64,000 nt of DNA from Rotaria macrura (taxonomy: Eukaryota > Rotifera > Eurotatoria > Philodinida > Philodinidae). Below, in pieces: positions 12,655 through 25,395 of the stretch. Position numbers and translations under genes: made by a program. The notes under the pieces were generated by a model. The model searched no databases. It saw only the letters and a list, made by a program, of their open reading frames with translations, and was not told the origin of the DNA. Location: the NCBI GenBank assembly GCA_900239685.1, contig OENT01000601.1:1-64000 (forward strand). The letters run 5' to 3'. Every line of letters starts with the position of its first letter. Within the stretch, counting starts at the first letter, position 1.

Positions 12655-13758
12655 GTCACCAATCGTAACGAGAAAACGGTCATCTCTATCAGAAAGAAGG
12701 AGAGGAGTTTCTTAACATGTACTCTACTGGCAACAATCCCATCGAATCTTATTGTTAGAATATGTCATACCTTGAAAAAGCCATCGACTGAATTGCGTGA
12801 ACTGATTGATGAAGATATAGTTTTTGTTGAAGGAGTTTTATATCCCAAATAATGATCTTTGTCTGTAAATCATCTTTATTATCTATTGTTGAACATTGTG
12901 CACTAACCAAGACAGTTATATCATTTGACAATGTCAACGTTGAAATTTCGTCCGCATGTCCTGATCGAAATAAAATTAAAACCAATTTTGAAATTATATG
13001 TATGAAATTTATCTAGCTGATACAATTGTCTGATGATTATTATTCAGATTTTCTAGAATAACACTACAATCAGCACTGTAAGCAAAAAAATCTACTTTGT
13101 GCATACCAAACAAGATTTTCTCTTTCGTTACCATCATAACCAATTATCGATCGAAGTTTAATACTTTCTTGATTAACTGGTGCAATACAACGTTTCTATA
13201 ATTTAGAGACTTTTCAATGAATAAACAGAAATTTTGAGGATATGAGCTTCACACTTGATCCCATTTGAATGGATTTCAATACGTAAATTTACTCAAATTT
13301 TTTATAGCTTTATACTCATTACTGTTTTCAAGAAAAAATTGGTAGTTTATTCAAATTTACTTTAGCTAATTGTGAATGATTAATTCTTTGAATGAAATCA
13401 TGTCGAATCGTTGGTATATGATCATCTTGTTTGTTAAGCACTTTTTTATTGTTGTTTATTTCTTTGAATTATCAAAGAAATTTGCTATTCAATGAATAAA
13501 TCGGAAAAAAAGCAAAATCTCGTTTACTTTTACGTTTGTGAAATATCTCTAGTTTTATCAAGTTCAGAATTTGATAATGATCGTGTTATAGCTCGAGCTG
13601 TAGGACCATTATTTTGTTGAGTGTATTGAAAAGGTTCCGGTGGATTTCTTGGTTGTCCGTTAGTTTCCAAAATCGACAGATTCGATGCACGTTCAGGTAC
13701 TTGAAACAAAAGTATGACATGAAAAATACTTGACTCGTCATAATAGATTTGCCTTTGA

Positions 13759-13836
13759 AGGGTGTGGGTCTGTCAAATTTTCAATTAGTTCGCGAGCTAC
13801 ACCCACGCGCACAACCATATCCACACCCACACCCGT
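13759..13836. repeat. Telomere-like hairpin: TGTGGG arm, spacer, CCCACA arm
   Basis: A GGGTGTGGGT arm at 13760-13769 is followed by about 30 bp of other sequence and then ACCCAC/CACACC repeats at 13799-13835. The units resemble TGTGGG, which I recall as the bdelloid telomere repeat. It lies between the upstream edge of the WDR90 pseudogene and an orphan ORF. Confidence 0.55.
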
Positions 13837-13858
13837 TATCCTCAGAATTTAATCTTCA

Positions 13859-14089
13859 GTTGAAGGTTCACATCCTGCTCCAGACAAACCACCAAGCCTC
13901 ACAACTAAAAGATATCCAGGTGATGTATCGCTATGGGCACCCGCCAGAACATATGAAGCGATCGCGAAATATGATAAATTTGGTAAAAAAGTTCAACCGT
14001 TCGTCGTTTATTTAAAGCACATTCTACAGCTCTGTGATAAAGCAGAGGATGTTTCAGAAGAAGAAATCATCCCTTACAACGTTGAATAA
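13859..14089 (+). pseudogene. Orphan 76-codon C-terminal ORF fragment
   Basis: An open frame begins directly after the telomere-like tract and runs to TAA at 14087-14089. It has no ATG at its left edge. Composition is protein-like (GDVSLWAPARTYEAIAKYD, then acidic EDVSEEEIIPYN) and unlike neighbouring noise. I do not recognise the family. It looks like the 3' end of a gene whose 5' part was lost at the repeat tract. Confidence 0.35.
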
Positions 14090-15393
14090 GACAGATGAAA
14101 ATGACACGAGATATATTAATGAGAGTGGGGGATGGGGTCTCAATTAAGTGAGAGCATGGAATTCTCGATTCAATGAGATTCCCTGAGCTTTCATGAGACT
14201 ATAAAGTTGCATGGAGTTCTAAGATGCCGTTTTTACCCGCTTCCTCTCGATTCATACTATCACCACCAGTTACACTCGAATAATCTAATAAAATAAATCT
14301 TTGAAGAAGCATATGAATTTGAAATCATGAGAAAGAGTGGCAAAAACTACTACACACTATATAACACGACAAGTAATGCTTAATAAAAATAATGCCTGCG
14401 GGCCGCAGGGTGATGACATTATGAGAGTATGATTGAATTAAACCAATTTAACAATCTGATATGTCCGATTGAAGGTATATAAATGAATGGATAAACTAAA
14501 CAACGATTTCCCACTAACATCGAAGTAAACACTGTCTTTTTTTCAACTGAACGTACTTTTTGCAGACAGCCATAATAGAACCATTGGTATTCACGGTGTT
14601 CAGGGATTACGGTTTGGGTGCTTGAAACATAAAAAGTTGCGATATTTATATATTGGGGTTAGCCTCGCTTCAATAAGGTGCGCGAGTTAAGTTATTCATC
14701 GGTACTAAACAGAACAGCACGCTTGTGTCCGGCACGAAGAAAATAGTGTTCAAAGCTACTAAGGGTTTTATTAGTCGTTTTCTTGTGAGGGCAACGATTT
14801 CATGAATGTATACATAAATAGAAACAGAAAATTACAGTAGAAACAAAAATACACGAATGAATTAGATTTACTTTTCTAGATCGTTTAGTTTATTTTATCG
14901 GACTTTCCTAGTTTAGTTACAGATGTTTTTAGAACTATTTAACTGATTTTTTAAAATCATTGAACATTAATACGACTATATAGAGTTTAGAGTTTTTGGT
15001 AGAAGAAAATCGACGAAAAAACTTCCTTGTTAGTAAATATAGCTAATAATTAATTTAGTTTTTATTCGAATTGAAGTAATAAATATAACAGTTGAAAAAA
15101 CTCACTCTCACTCATACCATATACTCTAAACTGAGTTCTTGTCCTGTTTCTTCCTACCAAAATGGATTGCAGAGAGCTGTTTGCCAACGCTTAGCAGGGA
15201 AGCTCGCAAAATCATATTTACGTTTCTTGCGTTCTCTTGTTTTTATTATTCTAATCAACGTACGGCTATTTTGTAAAATAAAAAAAGGAAGAAAGACACG
15301 ACCAGATTGATTTAGTCACGACTTCATAGAAGACTAAATTCATTTTGTATTTGTGCTGATCGGAAGTAAATTATTTTCTTTGTTTTTTCTTTA
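14090..15393. other. Intergenic, upstream of the helicase-PARP gene
   Basis: AT-rich sequence with no supported gene. The short ORF at 15092-15310 overlaps what is probably the promoter or 5' leader and shows no family resemblance. A pyrimidine-rich tract ending in CTTTAG at 15394 lies 7 nt before the ATG at 15402. This could be a splice or spliced-leader acceptor, since bdelloids trans-splice. Confidence 0.4.
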
Positions 15394-15401
15394 GATACAT
15401 C

Positions 15402-18400
15402 ATGTGTGATTCAATGCTATCGAAATCACATCTACAATCTATCATTGACTGTGTCAATGAGACGTTAAATGAATTAAATGAACGAAAAATATCAAAACCA
15501 GAGACTTTGGTACAGAATACAACATTAAATTGCAATGTGAACACCTTTCCATTGAATCGAGAGGAGATTAAATTATTACAAGAATTGACAGAGAATATTC
15601 AAAATATTGTTGATGGTATTTTGCCACAAATCAATAATGAATCTAAAAAATATTTATTTAATATGCTACATGAATATGATTATAATCCAGTTAACAAAAA
15701 ATTTAGAGATTCATTAACGATGAGTAATCTACCTAATCTTTTAAATGATCTTGAATCTACTGGAGCATCATTAGAAGCATTTCTGGCTGCTTGGGACGGT
15801 AAAAGAAATTCTGTTGAAAAATTTATTAAACAATACCCTCAATATAAAGATAAATCTGGAATAAGAGGAACAACTCTTTTATATTCAGCAGCGAGAAAAA
15901 ATCATCTAGAAATTGTCAAGTATCTTGTGGAAGAAGCACACTGTTCGGTCAGCGCTCAAAACGAACAACATATTGAAATGGCCTTAACTGGATCAGGTGC
16001 AGCGGCATCAGATTTTAAAGAGAATCCTCTTGCTGGTTCAACTGCTTTGCATGCAGCATGCTATTATGGATATTTAGATATTGTTAAGTACCTAGTAGAA
16101 CATGGAGCTGATTATTATTTAAAAAATCATGCAGGAGAAACGGCAATCAGTAATGCCACGCAAGAATCTCCGATTAGACAGTACTTTGAGAAATATTTAA
16201 TTCTTGGTTATTTCAACGATACAGGTCCTTTACCTGTAACACCAATTATTGAAGGAGGACAAAAGCTTATTGATGATTGTTTATGGGAGTATAAACCATT
16301 TCAAGATTCTAAATGGTATTCATTCTCACCACACGAAGCAAAATTATTATCTAAATCTCTCAGAATATCTCCTAATGAAGAATTCCAAGTAGAAATTCAT
16401 TTAAAGGTGCCAAAAGGTATTTATGGTATTTCCACAGTTAAACTTTTACGTTCTGGAAAAGATCTTAATTTTGATCAAAACTTAGCTTGGATAAGATGTC
16501 GTGGTTCATCGATTTTAAATTTTGATTGTTATTCTGTATGGCAAATAATGATTGTTGACAATACGTCTCCGTCGTCATTGCAACCACTTGATGTTCCTTC
16601 ATTTCCTAGTCCAAACTTTCCATTACAAGGAAATACTTGGTATAACTGCCCTGAAAAAATCAATTCGCAAATTGATAAAGCAACTAACTATCGACAAAAA
16701 AAGCTTAATTTAAACTTTCCTTTTGTTAGTGAACGATTGGAAATTAATTTACAGACATTCACAATTACATTCACTAAGGCTGATAAAATTATTTCAGGTT
16801 TTATACGATGGATACCAAAAATTGCATCAATTACTGAAGGAGCTACTGAAAAGATTACTTATCGTGATAATTTTAAGGCAATGACGGGTTTTAAACCGAT
16901 ACTAGTGACATCTGAACATCTAAGAAAACTAATGCATATGGATGATAATAGTTTAACAAATCTTGGAGAACATGAAATGATCGATGATGTTGATGATGAA
17001 AGGACTTATTCTAATGAAGCTGATTTATCTAATGATGATGAAAATACATTGAATTCAAGGGTAAATAAGTTTTAACTGTTTTAAAAGTTTGCATAGTGTA
17101 AGTCTGCAGATTTATCTTCCGAATATTGACTTATTGCTTCCATTATAGTTCCTTTCAAAAACAAATACATGCATATTATGTACTATCATGAAAGATATAA
17201 CAAGAAAATGAATTACTTATTGCTTTACTGTCGCTCTTACAGATGCAAATGTTATTTATTGATCTTGAGTGGTGGACACTGAAAAAAATTTTGAAGAAAC
17301 ATTTTTTCATGAGTATTTATCTTTCTCGATCAAAAAACATCAAGCTTCTTCACAGTTTAGCACAAGAGTTTCCGAACAAGGCGTGACAATTATTTTATCG
17401 ATATACTTCTGATGAGCCTTCCTATAAACTCTGCTGATCAGTGTCATTTCTTTTGAGTAGTAATAAGAATAAGTAGTCAAACATAATCAAGTACTTTGAA
17501 GAATGCTACATCATTCTAGGAAACGGTAACACTAGTAGTATTATCGAAGGTCAAGCTAAAACTTTACATCAGTATATATAATCTGGTACTGTTTTTGAAG
17601 CCGTACCTACAATGTAAAGAGAATCCCAAGAATGTATAATATTCGGTATCTTCGCGTAGTTCATGAAAGTTTTTCCCGTACGTAAACTTTAGATTTCACT
17701 GAATGACATTTTATTTTACGTAATGCTGCGTAGAACCTTCAAATATCTTGCTGCACTATAAGTTACAGTTTATTGTGACATTTCAGTTATGCGCAATAGT
17801 AATGTCTAGATGCCGCTAGGTAAGTGCATTACCTATGAAAATACATAATTGAAATAGGAGACTAAGGTAGTTTCATTTTATTTTGCTTTACTTTATCCAA
17901 TAAAGTGAAATTAAAATACTATTTCTATTTGCAAAATAAATCGTTTTATTTATCTTAATAGTCTACTGGTGAAGCCATGAATTTTGCTAGTCGGGCAATA
18001 GATGAAATTTTTAATACAACTGATGTTAAAAGTAAAAAAATGACTTTTATGAATATTGATGATTCAACTGAAGGCACATCAACGTCTGCTCCGATTGAAA
18101 TCCAAACTAGAATTGCTTGCAATAGATCCAGTTCAGCTAAAAGAGAAACTGCTTCATCAACTACTACATCTGCAGATGATGCAACTCATTCAAAACTTCT
18201 AGAAGCAACTAGTACGATAGAAAAGCTACAAGGTGAAAAAGAATTACTCGAAGATGAAATTCAAAGGCACATGAAATTCAATGAAGAAAAGAGTGAACAG
18301 TATACGAAAGAACTTTCAAAATTACAGATAAAACTAAAACAAATAGAAAAGGAACGAAAAACGATGGAAAACGAACAAGAATGTTTAAAAAAAGAACAAG

Positions 18401-21400
18401 CACGTTTACAAAAAGAACAAGAACAAGTAAAACAAGTGAAAGCTGAAATAAAAACTACGGATTATGGAAATGTTCAATCAGAAATAGTCGATAATTGTTT
18501 ATCACCGTGTAATAATTTACTCATCAAAGCTCTTAAAAATAATCCAATAGTAAAAGGTTCACAATTAGTTGATAATTCACTGCAAATCATATTTGAGAAA
18601 CGTCAAACGACCTATACAATAACAGTTACTGGTTTTCCAGATCATCATAATCAATTTAGGGGTATTTTACAGAGAATTAAATCTGTAACTAATGCAATAC
18701 AATCAGCTAAAAATTATTATCAACGCATTTTGAAACGGATGATTCAATCGTTGATGACGACATTTTCCAAAGTTCAATCGAAATTAAATTATTGGTTTTT
18801 ATTCAAAAAAATATTTTCAAATAATATACAGGAAAAATCTAAAGATTACGTAGTCATGTTCAATACATTCATTGATCAAAAACTAAGAACGTTAGGTGAA
18901 AAATGTATATCAGGCGAATTAACACAACCATGGGTAGAAATACAAAAATTCACTAATCAGTTCATAGACGATCAACCATTTATAAGTCAAATCGAACGAG
19001 TGAAACATCAAACATTAGAACAATTCATCAGAGATAATGTTTCACTGTTGAAAACGAAAAGTAGCAGAAAACCAACAGAAGGATCTGTTAAAACACTTCA
19101 AAGTTTGCTTAAAAAGATGACTCAAACATTCCAAACAAAGCAAGACTATAAAGGTTACGAACTGAAACAATTACAATTAATACCAGATTTCTTACAACAA
19201 ATTATGATTCATTATTGTTGCTATACATTACAATTGCCTTTATTCGAATCAGCTGAAGATTTATTAGGTAAAATCGAACGAAATACAGTAACAACTATTA
19301 CAACGACAACTGGATCAGGTAAATCAAATCATATTCTCAATTTCTATAAAAAAATCTTTTTTATTGAATATTCTTTGAAAACTTTCGACACATTTATATA
19401 TCTATTCATGCAAATAGGTCTTTCATATTTCGCAAACGAATAATTTGCATATAAAATCATCGAACAATGATATCTTTTTATTAATTCTGCATGCATTTAT
19501 CTGTGGAGATTAAACATTTTGCTCTTCATCCTATTTGTATTTTTGAGTATTTTGATTTGTTCTTTTTCGCAACAAATTAATCATAACTTTTAGTTCAGGA
19601 TTATTTTCATGAAATTTTTGTCAATAATTTTCTTAGTGGAGAAGTTTCAAATCATTCGATGTTTTGATTTTCCCATTGATATTGATATTCTATACCCATG
19701 TTCATGAAACTTTCTCTTTACTTTCGTCATTCTTCTTTTCGAGAGAGAAGTTGATTCCATAGATCCATTTCATTGCATGTTTCTATACTTTCAGGAAAGT
19801 CTACGTTGCTACCAGCTCTTCTTATTGCCGAAGGTTATGATAGAGTGATTGTGACTCAACCACGTCGATTACCATGTCAATTGATATCTAGTCGTATAAA
19901 TGAAACGATGACAGCGGATCCAAATGTTAAACAAGCAAAAATAGCTGGTTGGGTTGTTAGTGGTGCAGAAAGGAATCCCGGAGCTAAGATTTTATATATG
20001 ACCGATGGTTTTCTTCGCGAACGTTTAGTTTATGACAATAGTATTGTACCAATAAATAGTTCAGTGAAAAAATCTAGTGTTATATTTCTCGATGAAGTTC
20101 ATGAACGTTCAATTAATATTGATCTATGTTTAGCATTCTTAGCTCGATTAATAACGAATCATCCGCAATTAAAATCTAAATTAAAAATAATTATCTCATC
20201 AGCAACATTGGATGCATCTGTTCCTAGGTTATTTCGAGATATACCTCAAATGAGTCTTGGTGAATTTGCTATGCCGCAATTAGGTACTCTTTATACTGTA
20301 ACAGAAGTTTCCCGTCCAAATGCAAATATTCTGGATATAGTTCAAGAATTATATAAGAAATGTAAATTGAATGATCAAATTCTTTGTTTTGTTAATTCAG
20401 CTCTTGAAGCAGTTGAAAATTGCAAATTATTAGCAGAAACTAGTGGAAACACGATAAATGCTCGTCCATTAATTCAATCTCAATCAACAGCAGTTCAACA
20501 AGAAAATATTGCACAAGCAACTGTACTTTTTTCAACAACTATTGCTGAAACATCATTAACATTTCCATCACTAAAATATGTTGTAGATACAGGTTATGTT
20601 AATTTACCTGTCTATAATCCTAAATTAAAACGAACAATTTTAACAACATTACGAGCAGCTCATTCAACTATCAAGCAACGTTTAGGTCGAGTAGGACGAA
20701 CGCAAACAGGAGAATATTATGCTTTATATGATTATGATCCCAAACAACTACCATATCCAAAGCCACATATATGTCAATCAGATTTAACAAATATTGAATT
20801 TTCATTACGACGATCAACATTAAACTGTGGACTTAATAATATTCTAAAATTTTTGGCTGATAAACCAGCACCAGAATATATCAATGGTGCAGTTGATGTC
20901 CTACGAACCTTACGTAAGTTGAATGTAATAATTTATTTATAAAAATAGTTCGACTATATTTGTATAATGACCTAGTATAATGTAATTAATAGATACATTG
21001 AGTTCATCGTCAAATCGAAATCCTGGTCATTCTATCATCTCTGATTTTGAGATCGTGAACTTTACAGCAGTATGAACTAGAACCTATTACTATCCGTGGT
21101 AAAGGACAGAATACAGAATCATTGTCAGATCTAAATCCATAGGATAATTGACACACTCGACTTCCACCTATTTCTGATGCGATCAGGAAGTCTGAACTGT
21201 AACAGTACTATTCATGTCACATACAACTAGTCTAGCATTAGTTGTGTTATTTTCTTAAGATATTTCGATAACAAACAATGTACTTGAAGAAAATGATGAT
21301 GTGACATTCCTTGCTCTATGAATGAATCTTCTAAAAAATTAGCAGAAAAAAAAGATTTTCTCATTTAGAATATGAATAACTTTAAAAAGAAAAACTCTCC

Positions 21401-24400
21401 AAGTTACAGCTTTGTCGGTTTTCTACCGACAGTTAAAATGCGCACCAAATCATAAAATTATGAATTTATTCATCGTAGAAAATCCGTTGGTTTAAGTCTT
21501 AACAAAAAGAAACCTAGATTAATATTGTTGTATATTATATAGTTCATCGCATCTTTTTATTTCTTCTTTGAAAGGATAAAAATCCGAACTGTCTATCTGG
21601 CTCCCATAAAAACACTATTTCTAACAAAAGTTTGTCAGAGAACTATCAGGACTGTTGAAAAATCTTTTTTTCTATTTTCTAATCGTAATCTAATAAAACT
21701 AAAAGAGATAGTATTTATTATCTGACTATTACTATTATGCAGAATTCTTGAAATTGATAATTTTATCAGAAGATCAATCATTTCTGGCATTATTAGTAAT
21801 TGTATGTCAAAAGACGTATTTAAATAGTCAGCCTATTACACTCATAAATCAAATATTATCTTTTGAATTCTTAGGAATTTTGGAAGAAGCTCCAAGTGAG
21901 AATTTTACAGATGTTGGAAAATTACTTTCGAAAATTCCTGACTTTGGCTCAATACAAATGTCAACATCAGTATTAGCTGCACTCAGAGAGTATCAATGTG
22001 GACATGATCTTCTTTGTCTTTCATCTATTTTGGGTGTATTAAATTCAACAGCAATATTTTCATTAGTACCAGCAACTTTCAAAAGTTCTGATGGTGATTT
22101 GATGACACTATTGAATATAATGAATAAAATCTTGTTAGTTAAAGAATCGATTTCACCAGATCAATTTAATATAGACCGTATTTGTCAATTTGCTAATTTA
22201 ACTCCAATAAGACATGTGATTGGACCAGCATTGAGACGCTATCGAAATTTGGAAAAATCATTTAATCTATCTGATTACCGTGTACAAGCACATCAAAAAT
22301 CTGGGCAATGGGAATCAATAGCTAAAGCATTATTAGCTGGTTATAGTGATAATGTTTTTGTGTCAATGAGAGAATTACAAGAGAAAAGTCTTCTTTTTAC
22401 TCGATATAAAGACACGGAAGATGTTGCTGTATTAGACATGAAATCGACTCTAACAAGACCACTAAAAGAAGATCCTGTACCTCTTGTAGTTGCACGAGAT
22501 GTTTTTTATTCAACTGCCGTTCGTTCTCGAGCTATTATTTCATTTGTTGGTGAAATCAAACTTGATTGGATGAAACATTCTATTAAACGTGAATTTAACT
22601 TAACTGCCGAAGAAAAAACATATCTTAGTAGTGACAATAGATATGAAAAAGTTCGCCAACTCTATCCCGATAACATTAAAATGTTACTATCAGATAAAAG
22701 TCTTGTATTGACTGGTCGATCAGATGTTGTACTTAACGCTGAATTACAATTGCGAAAAGAAATGATTACGACACTAAAATTTGAATTAAAAAATCGTCAT
22801 CCACCAAATACAGTACAACATAAAAATTTAGCGAATAATCTTGAACAAGTAAGCAAAATGCCTTACGTATTTCATCCGATGATATGGCGATGGAAAGCAG
22901 AAAAACAAGTGGTGATTACCATTGACAGTAATGCATCTAAAAAAACATTGAACATAAAGGTTGTAGGAAGAGCATCTGAAATTGCTAAAGTTAAACAAGA
23001 ATTCGATTCATTTTTATCGTGGTTAGACGGTTGTGCCGTTATTACAGATCCTGATTTAGGTAAGAAAATACGAATAATATATAGTATTTGTTTTCGTTTT
23101 AGCATTCGTGTCAAACTTGACACTTGAATTCAGCTGAGTTTTCAAGTAGTACATGAATAAGTTAGAATAATTTCATATAACTAATTATATACGTAGTATA
23201 CGCTGACACTTTGTAATCAAAAGTAAATCATCATTTTTTGTTTTGTAATGGTTTTAGGTGTATTACCACGAATTCTTAAACCAAAAGTACGAGAAACATG
23301 TATTGAAGATAGAATCGCTTGTATAACTGATAGTAAAAGAACTCGAATTAGTTTATTTAATGCAACAAAAGGCTCCAAAGCAACACGTGAATCACGTATG
23401 GAAGCTGTATTGTGGATAGCTGTTTGCAGATTTGACTGCAAGATAGAAGGTGGTTTTGTACGTGATTGGATTGTAGGTAACTATGTGGCACGTCCAACTA
23501 ATTTACCAAATCCAAGTGACTGGGTAAAATATGAAGGAGTAGATAAAATTCCCTACATGGTTAAAGAAGTTGTTCCTAGTGATTTAGATTGCCATTTACC
23601 GGAAAAAACCTATTTTGATATTGAAAAATTCAAAGATGAACTACATAAATTTGGCTTGCAATGTGATGTTTATCGACAAGCATGGAGATATGTTTTATTA
23701 ATTGATAAAGATGAAAAAACTGGTCCATTTACAATGGACCTTATCGAACCGCATGTTGCATTAACCCATGATCGTATTGATTTTGATGTCAATAATTTGT
23801 ATTTAGAGAAAGATTATACGCGTGAGATTGGAATGCGTGTTGATATTCAACAATTACCTTATTCAATCGATTTGGAATCTATTGTTACTAATATTAAAGC
23901 AAAAAAGTTTCGTGTTCTTCGCCCTGTAGATACGCTATTAAAGGATCGTATTGATAAAATGAAAAATATTCGTAATTGGACTCAAGTTGGAGAACCATTT
24001 TCAATTGTACCATCACCTCATGCTCATATTATTTCTGTAGTAGTACCTTTACCTCCATCATCAGATTTATACCAAGATTTAGCAACTAAAATTAAAATTA
24101 TCGGTGCCGGAGTTCAAATAAAATCAATTGCACAAATTCGGAACCCTCGATTGGAAGGTTTATATGAATACATGAAAACTAATATTGCAGGTCAGTGTCC
24201 CCAATCGAATCCAAAGGAACGACTATTATTTCATGGAACGAAACCTGATGCAGTACAAGGTATCACTGATTATGGTTTTGATGATCGATTTTTCAGTTCA
24301 AGTGGACGATGGGGTAAGTGACAGGCGAACTAAAATCTTTTCAAATTTGCATATGTACAAAGTAAGTTATAAAGAACAGTTTCTTAATAATCCGTAAAAT

Positions 24401-25059
24401 CGAAATTAAAAATTTCGAGACTTTAACTTTGTGCTTGCATTTGTATTTCGTAAGTTCACTCATTATTGAGAACTGATCCATTATTGATGCTAGAATATGA
24501 AAGTAGTGATCATTTTATAAGAGGAAAATGTGTAGTTTTTATCGTTTGAAAGTCAAGATCCGGATTTACTAATATTTTTTAATATCTGATTGGTTTATTG
24601 AAGCAAATCGATCAGATTTTAGGATGTGTTGATGCGTCTGGGTATTGCCGCTCAAAAACTGAAAACCCAACATCATTATCTCGTTCTTAGAAAAAATCAT
24701 TCAAGAAGTATCGATTTCTGCAAAATTTTGAACTTGATTATGCATTATTATTCATTAAATTGTTCAATAATAAGAATTTTGTTCTATATTTCGTGCTAGG
24801 TCATGGTGCCTACTTTGCTGACGATCCAAGAAAATCAAATGATTATATAGGTGTTAATCCACAAGACCAAACATGTGTAATATTTTATGCCAAAGTTCTC
24901 TTAGGCATACAATCGGTACAGAACACAGATGATAAAACATTAAATGCAGCACCAAAAGGATATCATTCGGTTCAAGGAACAGGAGGAACATACGAAGAAT
25001 ATATTGTATATCGCTATGGTCAAGCTTTACCATATTTAAAAGTCACCTATACACACTAA
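15402..25059 (+). CDS. Ankyrin / coiled-coil / DEAH helicase / nucleotidyltransferase / PARP fusion protein
   Basis: Exons 15402-17060, 17962-19318, 19795-20913, 21875-23059, 23258-24313 and 24800-25059 total 6,636 nt (2,211 aa plus stop); phases 0,1,1,1,1 agree. Residues ~150-255 are ankyrin repeats (TALHAACYYGYLDIVKYLVE) and ~293-320 are WWE-like. ~630-715 is a charged coiled coil. ~1003-1380 is a DEAH-type helicase: Walker A GSGKST formed across the exon 2/3 junction, DEVHERS, SAT, and QRLGRVGRT. A C-terminal helicase/OB-like part and a possible KH-like segment follow to ~1770. ~1838-1960 resembles polymerase-beta nucleotidyltransferases: GGFVRDWIVG, SDLD and a later FTMDLIEP. ~2080-2211 is a PARP catalytic domain with LLFHGT, GHGAYFADDP and EEYIVYRYGQALPY, so H-Y-E are present. 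No stop or frameshift was seen. Likely role: RNA binding/remodelling coupled to nucleotide transfer and ADP-ribosylation, possibly antiviral or stress-related (inference). Joining exon 1 to exon 2 is the least certain link. Confidence 0.85.
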
Positions 25060-25395
25060 TTCTACGAGGGAAATTTCAATTCATTCATTTTTTTCATTCA
25101 AATTCTCTTGATTTTTTTACATGGTATCTAAAATATAATTTGGATTTACGAATATGGCTCACATATATAAGGTTTAACATGAACAACAGAGTATTTTGTA
25201 CTTTTAATTAAGACTATCAAGATTATGTTCTGCTGAAATATTGCTTTTTTCATAACTTAGAATTGCACTTGATAAATTTTCTTCTAACTAGGATGAATTA
25301 CACAAATATGAATCAAGGTTACTTTTCTTTATCATTTAATACAGAAATGAATTTCTTGAATGGCATTGCTTAATAAACAGAAACCTTTTAAGAGA

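Larger units (their letters stand above)
9487..13700 (-). pseudogene. WDR90: WDR90/POC16-like WD40 protein, decayed
   Basis: Minus-strand exons read as WD40 blades in the order of WDR90, a centriole/cilium microtubule-wall protein. Exon pieces lie near 13692-13540, 13432-13370, 13200-13005, 12960-12771, 12685-11547, 11483-11160, 10330-10110 and 10070-9487. Diagnostic stretches are SIIGYDGNERENLVW, GHADEISTLTLSND, YRKPSLALWSTHDYTNLLNW, VLKLHPHTSSI, DRRVSLWKS and YPPSLARF. Lesions: TAA at 9724-9726 and TGA at 9619-9621, with WD40 homology continuing past both; a one-base slip in an A/T run near 13085; a slip near 11350 between CWTTERKK and TRLVASH; and a hAT MITE in an exon at 12064-12654. The N-terminal CFAP20-like domain was not found; the upstream side ends near a telomere-like tract. 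Family assignment is from memory of WDR90. Confidence 0.8.

Noticed and set aside
12402..12852. Overlapping ORFs rich in Asp-Ser/Pro-Thr-Glu repeats
   Set aside because: They translate the GATTCCGACTCC iterons of the hAT MITE.
13749..14015. ORF through the telomere-like tract
   Set aside because: Its Pro/His-rich part is a translation of the CCCACA repeats, and its frame differs from the coding-like frame at 13859.
15402..25059. Three independent genes (ankyrin, helicase, PARP)
   Set aside because: All five junctions have GT-AG sites in matching phase. The Walker A motif and the PARP HGAYF motif are only completed by splicing. The first junction remains the least certain.
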